Under the pieces are notes generated by a model that was not told the origin of the DNA, did no database searches, and was given only the letters and a program-made list of their open reading frames with translations. Below are positions 1 to 5,313 of a stretch of DNA of 26,231 bases, one piece after another. Origin of the DNA: a virus. The position numbers and the translations under genes were made by a program. The stretch covers positions 1-26,231 of IMG/VR virus record IMGVR_UViG_3300010151_000130, one strand, 5' to 3'. Within the stretch, counting starts at the first letter, position 1; every line of letters starts with the position of its first letter.

Positions 1-2
1 AC

Positions 3-80
3 ACCTATCGTTCTGGTTGGAACAACTCAACCAGTGATGGCGAATTCCTCGTCACCACACAATTGAGTATTACATTCTGA
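3..80 (+). CDS. C-terminal end of an unidentified rightward gene (partial)
   Basis: One frame is open from the window edge to a TGA at 78-80 and encodes 25 residues beginning TYRSGWNNSTSDG and ending QLSITF. It alternates polar and hydrophobic residues like a beta-rich structural protein, and an intrinsic terminator follows about 40 bases later, which fits the end of a transcription unit. The other two forward frames stop earlier (36 and 66). Too little is present to name it; a tail or fibre protein is a guess from composition only. Confidence 0.5.
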   Translation, partial: TYRSGWNNSTSDGEFLVTTQLSITF

Positions 81-117
81 TACATATATGAAACGGGACT
101 TGTCCCGACACTTCAGC

Positions 118-150
118 AACCCCCTTGGAGAATTCCGAGGGGGTTGTTTT
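118..150 (+). terminator. Intrinsic (rho-independent) terminator
   Basis: An 11-bp stem (118-128 pairing with 135-145, one G-T pair) encloses the six-base loop AGAATT and is followed directly by a T-rich tract (GTTTTTAT). The orientation fits the rightward gene ending at 80. Reading leftward there is no T tract after the hairpin, so it is unlikely to serve the HNH gene whose stop codon lies at 150-152. A smaller perfect hairpin (CGGGAC-TT-GTCCCG) lies just upstream at 94-107. Confidence 0.85.
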
Positions 151-671
151 TATAATTGTATCCAACGTTCCCACAATTTCTTACCCTGCGTATCCAAACC
201 AATCATTTGAAGTGCGAGTCTTCTTGGTTTTTTTGGCTTATTAATTAAACTCATTTGACATTCTTTAAGGAGTCTATTTCCCTTTTTAACGTTGCATTTG
301 GGACAAGCCGTAACCAAATTAGTCCACTGTGTTCCCCCACCCCTAGAGCGGGGGTGTACATGATCTATTGTTAATTTTTTGGGGTTCTTTGATCTATATC
401 TACAATATTGACAAGTATTATCATCTCTCTTAAAGACGTTTTGTCTTGACGGTGATATAGAATCCTCTGAATATGGCATGTAGACATATTTAACAAGGAC
501 GATTGCGGCAGGAATTTTATATTCCCCCCGAACCGTCCTTATAGAATAACTTTTAGAATAATTATATGGTTTTTTTGCTTTACCAGAAACTAATAATTTT
601 ATGGCTTTTTTCCAATTAATTACTTTAATAATCTCTTCACTCGAATTTAACAGAAGAACATTTCTATTCAT
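150..671 (-). CDS. HNH endonuclease
   Basis: This 173-residue protein has a complete zinc-supported HNH site near its C-terminus: a CxxC knuckle at C87/C90, the catalytic IDHVHP stretch (D103-H104), N118 in TNLV, and a second CxxC at C123/C126 followed by N127. The first ~75 residues (VLLLNSSEEII, NWKKAIKLL) match the N-terminal half typical of stand-alone bacterial and phage HNH proteins. Such enzymes nick or cut DNA using one divalent metal; in phages they act as free-standing homing or packaging-associated nucleases. An AAAGGAG ribosome site lies 6 bases before the ATG. It is divergent from the protease gene and ends inside the terminator hairpin region. Which of the two roles applies cannot be decided: it is not inside another gene, and no terminase genes are in view. 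Confidence 0.9.
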   Translation of the reverse strand: MNRNVLLLNSSEEIIKVINWKKAIKLLVSGKAKKPYNYSKSYSIRTVRGEYKIPAAIVLVKYVYMPYSEDSISPSRQNVFKRDDNTCQYCRYRSKNPKKLTIDHVHPRSRGGGTQWTNLVTACPKCNVKKGNRLLKECQMSLINKPKKPRRLALQMIGLDTQGKKLWERWIQL

Positions 672-759
672 GAATTCTCCTTTGGAATTTTTTTCTAATA
701 TATTTAGGAAAAGTGAATTTTAAAATTTCTAAAAATAAAACTTTTATACATATTAGTGG
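672..759. promoter_or_regulatory. Divergent intergenic region between HNH and protease genes
   Basis: This 88-bp, very AT-rich spacer must hold promoters for both divergent genes. On the right strand TATACA at 745-750 is a plausible -10, but no good -35 is visible. It would start transcription only a few bases before the protease ATG at 760. On the left strand an ATATATTAG-like box near 690-700 could serve the HNH gene. Neither is convincing alone. Confidence 0.35.
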
Positions 760-1500
760 ATGTTTAAGTCGGTTGCATATCTTTTAGCAACTTTGTTATG
801 TTTGTCTGGTTGTGTTTCGAGTTTACCTGCAACACCAGTCCAACCTCAAAAAATAAAACCTGCTCCTCCAGTAACTCATACTTATCTGGATACTTTTCTA
901 TTTGATCCTTATCCTTATGTGGGTTCGGTGAGGTATGAGGAAAATGGGATGTTAATTGGGGGCGGGGTTCTCGTTGCACCAAGAGTGGTAATCACTGCTG
1001 CACATGTCACCGAAGGACATGATGATATAATTTATATTGAACATGATGGTGATGAGTATTGTATAGAAGAGGTAATATATTATCCAACATATACTCCTGA
1101 TCTATTGGTACATGATATTGCAATAATCATCCTTGAAGTGGCTTCGGATGAAGTCCCAGTGAGTCTCTTTGATCCCAATAAAGATATAACTTACAAGAGA
1201 ATGAATTTAACCACAGTCGGATTTGGGACAGGAAGAAAACGATTCAGCAATTACGATATGTTTTGGTATTATGGTAGATTGATTGGAAGACCAGAATTTA
1301 TGATAATGTTACCCACAGAAGCAAGTATTTGGTTCGGTGATTCTGGTGGTGCGGTTCTCACACCAAACAGAAAATTGATAGGTGTTATGTCATATTTTAT
1401 GCTAACAAAAAAAGGAAAGATTTTTGAGAACGGATGCGCAAGCATTGAGTACTATAGAGATTGGTTATTAGAAATAATGAAAGAAAGGATAATCGAGTGA
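760..1500 (+). CDS. Trypsin-like serine protease, predicted lipoprotein
   Basis: This is a 246-residue protein. Residues 1-18 form a short signal peptide ending in the lipobox LSGC, so C18 would be lipidated and the enzyme anchored facing the periplasm. A proline-rich linker (23-38) leads to a chymotrypsin-fold domain with an intact triad: H82 in ITAAH, D119 in HDIA and S195 in GDSGGA. Two further cysteines (C101, C226) could form a disulfide. The residue six before the catalytic serine is S189, which in the family points away from trypsin-like Lys/Arg specificity; that is inference. The ribosome site is poor (only AGTGG before the ATG). The gene overlaps the next by GTGA, so the two are probably translated together. 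A periplasmic protease is unusual cargo for a phage; roles in lysis, superinfection exclusion or host surface change are all possible. Confidence 0.85.
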   Translation: MFKSVAYLLATLLCLSGCVSSLPATPVQPQKIKPAPPVTHTYLDTFLFDPYPYVGSVRYEENGMLIGGGVLVAPRVVITAAHVTEGHDDIIYIEHDGDEYCIEEVIYYPTYTPDLLVHDIAIIILEVASDEVPVSLFDPNKDITYKRMNLTTVGFGTGRKRFSNYDMFWYYGRLIGRPEFMIMLPTEASIWFGDSGGAVLTPNRKLIGVMSYFMLTKKGKIFENGCASIEYYRDWLLEIMKERIIE

Positions 1501-1658
1501 ACAGTAAACTAACAACTGCATTAATTTGTTCGGGAAGAATGATGTTCCAGTCCATTTGTAATATATTAGCAGACTCCTATGTGATGTCTGCTTTCTGGTT
1601 TGGACTTGGAACATTCTTCTGGTTTTATTCGTATAAGAAATTATATAAACCAGTATGA
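1497..1658 (+). CDS. Small membrane protein (53 aa), translationally coupled
   Basis: The start chosen is a GTG at 1497 that overlaps the protease TGA (GTGA), with AAAGGA seven bases upstream; a longer version from 1461 would overlap the protease needlessly. The 53-residue product has one strong hydrophobic segment (about 27-46, aromatic-rich, AFWFGLGTFFWFY) and a basic C-terminus (YKKLYKPV), so it is probably an inner-membrane protein with its tail in the cytoplasm. No family is recognised. Its position behind a lipoprotein protease and ahead of another tiny membrane peptide suggests a membrane-targeted cassette. A holin-like or inhibitor role is speculation. Confidence 0.65.
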   Translation: MNSKLTTALICSGRMMFQSICNILADSYVMSAFWFGLGTFFWFYSYKKLYKPV

Positions 1659-1735
1659 CAGAAGCACTTCTTGAGATTGGAATAATTTTAATGATTTTTT
1701 TCCTACTCCCAGAAGAAAACAACACATCTAAATAG
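1655..1735 (+). CDS. Tiny hydrophobic peptide (26 aa)
   Basis: An ATG at 1655 overlaps the preceding TGA as ATGA and opens a 26-codon frame ending at TAG 1733-1735. The product is a short hydrophobic helix (ALLEIGIILMIFFLL) with an acidic start and a polar PEENNTSK tail, so it could cross or lie in the membrane. No separate ribosome site is needed because of the overlap. The very short length makes it uncertain, but the stop/start coupling, hydrophobic core and lack of a better use for this stretch support it. Confidence 0.45.
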   Translation: MTEALLEIGIILMIFFLLPEENNTSK

Positions 1736-1753
1736 GTTATAGGAGAATATGTT

Positions 1754-2320
1754 GTGATCATTTCCGGAATAGACTATTCAATGAGAAGTCCCAGCATTTG
1801 TATATTTGTTGGTATTAATAATGAAACATTTTCTTTCGAAAGGTGTAAATTTTATTTTTTAACCGATGTAAAGAAATATGCCAACTTATTTCTTAATAAT
1901 ATTTTTGGTGAATCATTTTCAACGTGGGATGAAGATTCAGAGAGATATAAGAGCATTAGTGATTGGGCAATGGAAAAAATAATTGGCTCAGATCAAATAG
2001 CAATCGAGGGATATTCCTACAATTCAACTGGTAGAGTATTTCATATTGCAGAAAATACAGGAATATTAAAATATAAAATTTTTGAAATTGGAATACCACT
2101 AGAGGTAATTCCACCAGCAAATATTAAAAAACTGGCTACGGGAAAAGGAAATGCAGACAAAGATATGATGCACAAATCATTCATGGCAGAAACAAATTAT
2201 AATCTCAAAGAAATAATAACACCTAAAAAAAATAAAATTGGCAATCCGGTTTCGGATATTATTGATTCATATTATATTTGTAAACATCTATATGATTCAA
2301 TTAAGTGTTCTTCTTCTTAA
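1754..2320 (+). CDS. RuvC-fold nuclease / Holliday-junction resolvase-like protein
   Basis: This 188-residue protein shows the acidic pattern of the RuvC/RNase H fold: D7 in GIDYS on the first strand, E85 in IAIEGYSY, and D168/D171 in SDIIDSYYI near the C-terminus. A PANIKKLATGKGNADKD stretch (121-137) is like the basic segment before the last helix in RuvC enzymes. The family cuts four-way DNA junctions, which phages need to resolve branched DNA before packaging. The start is GTG at 1754 with AGGAG eight bases upstream (1741-1745). It is the last gene of the rightward cassette and overlaps the convergent gene at 2301 by 20 bp. Length fits RuvC-type resolvases. The substrate is inferred, not shown. 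Confidence 0.8.
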   Translation: MIISGIDYSMRSPSICIFVGINNETFSFERCKFYFLTDVKKYANLFLNNIFGESFSTWDEDSERYKSISDWAMEKIIGSDQIAIEGYSYNSTGRVFHIAENTGILKYKIFEIGIPLEVIPPANIKKLATGKGNADKDMMHKSFMAETNYNLKEIITPKKNKIGNPVSDIIDSYYICKHLYDSIKCSSS

Positions 2321-3308
2321 ATCCATTTTTTATTTTTATTTCAGAAACAATTCTCTTTGTCATATCACTTGTTAGATTAGATGCAATACCACCAGGACCA
2401 AATATTTCTTTTCGTTCCTCAAGAGAAAGACGATTTTTCATTTCTTCTATTAATTCAACAACTTCTTTTATTGCTTTCTTATCATTCTTACCATCTATCA
2501 ACATCCATGCCACCACTCCTAATGTAGCAAAGAAACCGACGATTAGAATAATAAGACCAATTGTTGCAATCTCTTCAAGATAGTATTGACTTGCTGATGC
2601 AAATCCTACAGTTAATACTCCTATTGCAAGAACAACACCACCAAGTTTACCACTAACCCAGAAGGTGAGAAATGCACCACCAATGAGCATACCAAACCCT
2701 ATCACAAAAAACAGGGTTATAAAATTATAAAGATTACCTAGTGCTTCTCTGCGAACTTCTCGGTCGGAGTGTTCGTATTCTATTACCAGATTTTCTAGAT
2801 CTTCTATTTGACCAACTGCGGCTGCCACTCTGACGTTCGCTGTTTCTAAGTCCTCTAACGCCTCTTCGACTCGTATCTGTTCTTTCTCCGCATTGTCCAC
2901 ATGTTCCTTGATGGCCTCTGCGGAATTCTCGATGCTGTCTAAAGTTGGGTCTATGTTGTAGTTGCGGTCGTCCGGCACTAGTGCTATGTCGTTCAGAATC
3001 GACTCCGCTTCGTTGTCGATGTTTTCCAGACTTCCTGCTATCTCTCCAGTTGCATCCGTTATCTCGTCCGTCTGCTCTCTCTGTTCTCTCAGACTATCCA
3101 CCACGGTCGAAGCGGTGTTTGTTGGAGGGTTCTCCCCTGTGAGTTGCCATGTCTCGCATCCCACGCTTACGAGGGTTATCAGTACGAGAATCCTCGCTAG
3201 ATGCCTGGTTCTTCTTCCACTCAGTAAACCTTTCTCGGGCTTGCTCTGGTGTAAGTTTGCCATCTTCGATTGCCATTCTAATCCGTTGTCCAATTTTTTC
3301 TCGTTCAT
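2301..3308 (-). CDS. Lipoprotein-like coiled-coil protein with C-terminal membrane segments (spanin-like topology)
   Basis: This is a 335-residue protein if started at the ATG at 3308, which has GGAG seven bases upstream. Residues ~32-51 look like a lipoprotein signal (Arg-rich, then ILVLITLVSVGC). The lipobox is imperfect because serine sits at -3 where Leu/Val is usual. Residues ~70-190 are charged and helical with repeated E/D/Q, likely coiled coil. Then come about three hydrophobic segments (~197-218, 221-243, 247-270) and a charged cytoplasmic tail rich in E and K. A lipid anchor followed by a long periplasmic rod and inner-membrane segments resembles one-protein (unimolecular) spanins, which fuse inner and outer membranes during lysis; those usually have one membrane segment. 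The 5' half is GC-richer than the 3' half. The first ~215 bases also read in another frame (3094-3321). The true start might be internal. Confidence 0.65.
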   Translation of the reverse strand: MNEKKLDNGLEWQSKMANLHQSKPEKGLLSGRRTRHLARILVLITLVSVGCETWQLTGENPPTNTASTVVDSLREQREQTDEITDATGEIAGSLENIDNEAESILNDIALVPDDRNYNIDPTLDSIENSAEAIKEHVDNAEKEQIRVEEALEDLETANVRVAAAVGQIEDLENLVIEYEHSDREVRREALGNLYNFITLFFVIGFGMLIGGAFLTFWVSGKLGGVVLAIGVLTVGFASASQYYLEEIATIGLIILIVGFFATLGVVAWMLIDGKNDKKAIKEVVELIEEMKNRLSLEERKEIFGPGGIASNLTSDMTKRIVSEIKIKNGFKKKNT

Positions 3309-3321
3309 TATTTATCTCCAA
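3094..3321 (-). CDS. Small protein in a second frame overlapping the lipoprotein-like gene
   Basis: A second leftward frame is open from a TTG at 3321 to a TAG at 3094. Its first half (EKIGQRIRMAIEDGKLTPEQ followed by ARERFTEWKK) looks like a genuine compact helical protein: LTPEQARERF-type helix starts are common in real small proteins. Its second half is polar and disordered, as expected if the other frame carries the constraint there. TTG has no good ribosome site. The ATG at 3308, in the other frame, does, and an A6 run lies seven bases into that gene (3293-3298), where a -1 shift would lead into this frame. It could be a nested gene, a frameshift product or the result of an indel. No function is recognised. 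Confidence 0.4.
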   Translation of the reverse strand: MEINNEREKIGQRIRMAIEDGKLTPEQARERFTEWKKNQASSEDSRTDNPRKRGMRDMATHRGEPSNKHRFDRGG

Positions 3322-3355
3322 GTCCTGTGCAACAAATAATAAAAATATTTTTATT

Positions 3356-3700
3356 CTATTTATTTTGAGGGGGAATCAGATATGACATTGTGCCGTATTT
3401 CTCATCCATTATGATAATTGGAGTATTTGGATTTCTGTGAGCATATTCTCTTATATCTTGGTTTTCCATTACATCCATATCTAATTTTCTATTCCACCTT
3501 TCATATTTTTTTCTACCATAATTAGACCTCATAAATTCATCTGTTGTTACTTCAAAGACATCACAACCAGCAAATTTCTTTTTCTTTTTTCTTGGCTTAA
3601 CTGTAACGTCTAGTGGATTTTCGTTATATCCCATCCCCATTATTTCACCAGAAGATGCAATATTTGCAATTTCTTCTTTTATTTCTTTATAACTTTTCAT
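3356..3700 (-). CDS. Conserved-type small phage protein with T4-like leader
   Basis: This is a 114-residue protein. It begins MKSYKEIKEEI, close to the T4 internal-protein leader MKTYQEFIAEA, with an (I)xE site at residues 7-9. A lysine run (KPRKKKKKF) is followed by a compact region GCDVFEVTTDEF, RKKYERWNRKL, DIREYAHRNP and a C-terminal IIIMDEKYGTMSYL. From memory this GCDVF/RW/Y...N/GTMSYL pattern recurs in uncharacterised proteins of marine T4-like phages, but no name can be given. Its ATG overlaps the upstream stop (ATGA, 3697-3700), and an AATAAATA box (3720-3727) lies upstream. Function unknown; nucleic-acid binding is possible from the basic patch. Confidence 0.75.
   Translation of the reverse strand: MKSYKEIKEEIANIASSGEIMGMGYNENPLDVTVKPRKKKKKFAGCDVFEVTTDEFMRSNYGRKKYERWNRKLDMDVMENQDIREYAHRNPNTPIIIMDEKYGTMSYLIPPQNK
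3357..3364 (-). promoter_or_regulatory. Possible late promoter, one mismatch (AATAAATA)
   Basis: The leftward strand reads AATAAATA, one base from the T4 late consensus TATAAATA. It sits just inside the 3' end of the 3356-3700 gene and about 50 bases before the ATG at 3308, so it could drive the lipoprotein-like gene. Such AT-rich boxes occur by chance in this sequence, so confidence is low. Confidence 0.3.
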
Positions 3701-3912
3701 GCTCTTTTATTCTTTTTTATATTTATTAGTGTTTGAATTTCTGATGCTGTCATTAATTTTGGTTCTTTGTTCTTAGAAGAAGCATTTAACAATACACTTC
3801 TTTTTTGGATTCTCTTGTCGCAGGAGTTCAATTTATGCTTGACTGGAAACTTCTTCAATTTATTATTAACTGAAGAATTCTTTGTTTTATTTTTTCCACA
3901 TCCGCATCCCAT
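3697..3912 (-). CDS. Small basic Cys-Gly-start protein (71 aa)
   Basis: The start is the ATG at 3912 because AAGGAG lies seven bases before it; a TTG two codons earlier would overlap the upstream gene. The product begins MGCGCGKNK, a cysteine/glycine cluster that could bind a metal, and contains many lysines and asparagines with one more cysteine (NSCDKR). The end (MTASEIQTLINIKKNKRA) is probably a helix. An exact TATAAATA box lies 40 bases upstream. The stop overlaps the next start (ATGA). MGCGCG-type starts are seen in other small phage proteins, but no family or role is assigned. Confidence 0.65.
   Translation of the reverse strand: MGCGCGKNKTKNSSVNNKLKKFPVKHKLNSCDKRIQKRSVLLNASSKNKEPKLMTASEIQTLINIKKNKRA
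3720..3727 (-). promoter_or_regulatory. Possible late promoter, one mismatch (AATAAATA)
   Basis: The leftward strand reads AATAAATA 20 bases before the ATG at 3700, within the end of the preceding gene. The spacing is like the exact boxes at 5302 and 19465, but the first base departs from the T4 late consensus, and the gene could instead be translated by coupling to its upstream neighbour. Confidence 0.3.
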
Positions 3913-3914
3913 TT

Positions 3915-4418
3915 TCAATCTCCTTCAATTTGCGAAAAGTAAGAATCGTTATATTTATAAATTGGGACACCAAATGCATACCCGACACAATTATTATACT
4001 CAGTCTTCATTGCATTTCCAAATGCTTCTTCAGTTAACTCTTGTTCTACATCAATTCCTTCTTTACCAAGAAATTCTTTTATAAATTCTTCAAATTCCTG
4101 ACCATCTCCCCCCAGACTCTCTATGTCTTCTTTCACCAAAAACGTAGCAGTAGGAAGAGTGGTAAGCATAGAGCGAATTCTAGTATCGGGAACAAGAGCA
4201 AATATTTTTTTAATGTTTATTATTAACCTATCAAATATAGAAGAGGCTTCTCTTTCTTGTGAGGTTTTTAATTCGTGGGTTTTCTTCAAAAAGGTTCCAT
4301 GTCTGTCTATTATACCGAGTTTATATGCATCCATCAACTCAAAGGGCATTGTAATCGCTTTAATAAATTTATAGACAGTGAATGCATTGACAATTTTATT
4401 TAGATCTGCTGTTGACAT
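3915..4418 (-). CDS. Uncharacterised phage protein (167 aa)
   Basis: This protein is mostly helical. The N-terminal part contains FTVYKFIKAITMPFELMDAY and KLGIIDRHGTFLKK, then ASSIFDRLIINIKKIFALVP, and an acidic centre GGDGQEFEEFIKEFLGKEG. The VYKFIKAIT...FDRLIINIKK combination recurs, from memory, in uncharacterised proteins of T4-like marine phages. That fits the block of small genes here, but no function is known to me. It has a good ribosome site (GAAAGG, 7 bases before the ATG) and no membrane segment or signal. The stop codon lies three bases from the next start. It probably shares a transcript with the 4420-5277 genes. Confidence 0.8.
   Translation of the reverse strand: MSTADLNKIVNAFTVYKFIKAITMPFELMDAYKLGIIDRHGTFLKKTHELKTSQEREASSIFDRLIINIKKIFALVPDTRIRSMLTTLPTATFLVKEDIESLGGDGQEFEEFIKEFLGKEGIDVEQELTEEAFGNAMKTEYNNCVGYAFGVPIYKYNDSYFSQIEGD
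3952..3959 (-). promoter_or_regulatory. T4-type late promoter box TATAAATA
   Basis: This is an exact match on the leftward strand to the T4 late promoter -10 consensus. It lies 40 bases before the ATG at 3912, with an AAGGAG ribosome site between, and inside the 3' end of the upstream gene. T4 late promoters need no -35 and are read by host polymerase with the phage sigma factor and clamp; whether this phage has those factors cannot be seen here. Confidence 0.5.
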
Positions 4419-4419
4419 T

Positions 4420-4797
4420 TTATAACCTTTCTAGTACTGAAAATATTTTATTATCAAATGGAATTTTAATTATTTCCACTTCTGGTATTTCTTGTGGTAA
4501 ATAATTCAAATAATTTAAAAATGTTTTCAAATATGAGTGATATTGGCTTTCTATTTTGAAAAATAATATCCTAGAACAACCTAGCGGACCAAAAACATTA
4601 TTTAATACAATCATATGATTTAATATTAACCTTTCTTTAATTTCACCTTTTACATCAAATTTCTTCAATAACCTTTTAATATATTTAATCCGATTTAGAT
4701 CTTCATAAAATTCTTCTATACTCTCACATTGAGAATTTCGATATTCTCTCATAGCATATAGTAAAAAATTATCATCAGTCAATTTCTTTAAAATCAT
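4420..4797 (-). CDS. Conserved small phage protein of unknown function (125 aa)
   Basis: This is a helical 125-residue protein with a clear pattern: KLTDDNFLLYAMREY at the start, CESIEEFYEDLNRIKYIKRL, then ERLILNHMIVLNNVFGPLG, RILFFKIE, and LKTFLNYLNYLPQEIP near the end. The YIKRL...ERLILNH(I/M)IVL.NVFG signature is familiar from a family shared by many tailed phages and labelled only as a domain of unknown function; I do not trust my memory for its accession. No ribosome site is obvious. The 24-base gap to the upstream gene holds only AT-rich sequence, so coupling to that gene is likely. Function unknown. Confidence 0.8.
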   Translation of the reverse strand: MILKKLTDDNFLLYAMREYRNSQCESIEEFYEDLNRIKYIKRLLKKFDVKGEIKERLILNHMIVLNNVFGPLGCSRILFFKIESQYHSYLKTFLNYLNYLPQEIPEVEIIKIPFDNKIFSVLERL

Positions 4798-4821
4798 AAT
4801 ATAATGTTATAATATTATCCT

Positions 4822-5277
4822 CTATTCCGAAGATGTAGGTGATATTGAAGGTGACATTTTATACAGACCACTTGGAAGTTTTTCTGTATTTACCTTTAAA
4901 CTATATGAATTTTCAGAATTAGAAATACCATCTGTTCTTTCAAATTCATCAAAGGGAGTGTCTGTACTTTTTCCAAACGTCCCACCATGTCTATTTACAG
5001 GATATTCTTTCATTCCTTCATATGATTTTTCTTGCGGATTGCATTCAAAATCATAACCAGCCATGTTTAATTTGTTTTTAATTTGAAATAGAGCACCCTT
5101 TGGGTCTAAGAATTCTCTACTAGAAACTGCATTCAAAAATGCATTAAGGCGAGATAATTGTTCTGGATCCTCAATTCGATGAACACCATAATCACTCATT
5201 GCACTACGAGCATCACCGCCCATAGGTGTGTCTTCCATTTCAGTTAATGTTGTTTTCAATTCGTTATATCGTTTCAT
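4822..5277 (-). CDS. Uncharacterised phage protein with capsid-targeting-like leader (151 aa)
   Basis: The N-terminus MKRYNELKTTLTEM resembles the T4 capsid-targeting leader, with an (L)xE site at residues 11-13. The central part contains GVHRIEDPEQLSRLNAFLNA and FLDPKGALFQIKNKLNMAGYDF, a compact helical region that from memory recurs in marine T4-like phage proteins. The C-terminal third is polar, glycine- and serine-rich and probably disordered. It has a strong ribosome site (AAAGGAG) and an exact TATAAATA late box 25 bases before the ATG, so it is probably a late gene and may head the 3.3-5.3 kb block. Function unknown. Confidence 0.8.
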   Translation of the reverse strand: MKRYNELKTTLTEMEDTPMGGDARSAMSDYGVHRIEDPEQLSRLNAFLNAVSSREFLDPKGALFQIKNKLNMAGYDFECNPQEKSYEGMKEYPVNRHGGTFGKSTDTPFDEFERTDGISNSENSYSLKVNTEKLPSGLYKMSPSISPTSSE

Positions 5278-5301
5278 TAAAATCTCCTTTTAATTGCATT
5301 A

Positions 5302-5309
5302 TATTTATA
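5302..5309 (-). promoter_or_regulatory. T4-type late promoter box TATAAATA
   Basis: This is an exact consensus box on the leftward strand between two genes. It follows the stop of the 1087-residue gene by five bases and precedes the ATG at 5277 by 25 bases, with AAAGGAG in between. This spacing (box, short leader, ribosome site, start) is what T4 late genes show. It is the best promoter candidate of the set. Confidence 0.6.
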
Positions 5310-5313
5310 TAAA

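Noticed and set aside
764-982. Leftward 72-codon frame antisense to the protease
   Set aside because: The protease has a full catalytic triad and signal peptide on the other strand; the antisense frame shows no domain or ribosome site.
1461-1658. Longer form of the small membrane protein starting at 1461
   Set aside because: It would overlap the protease by 40 bases with no ribosome site. The GTG at 1497 has AAAGGA at proper spacing and the GTGA overlap.
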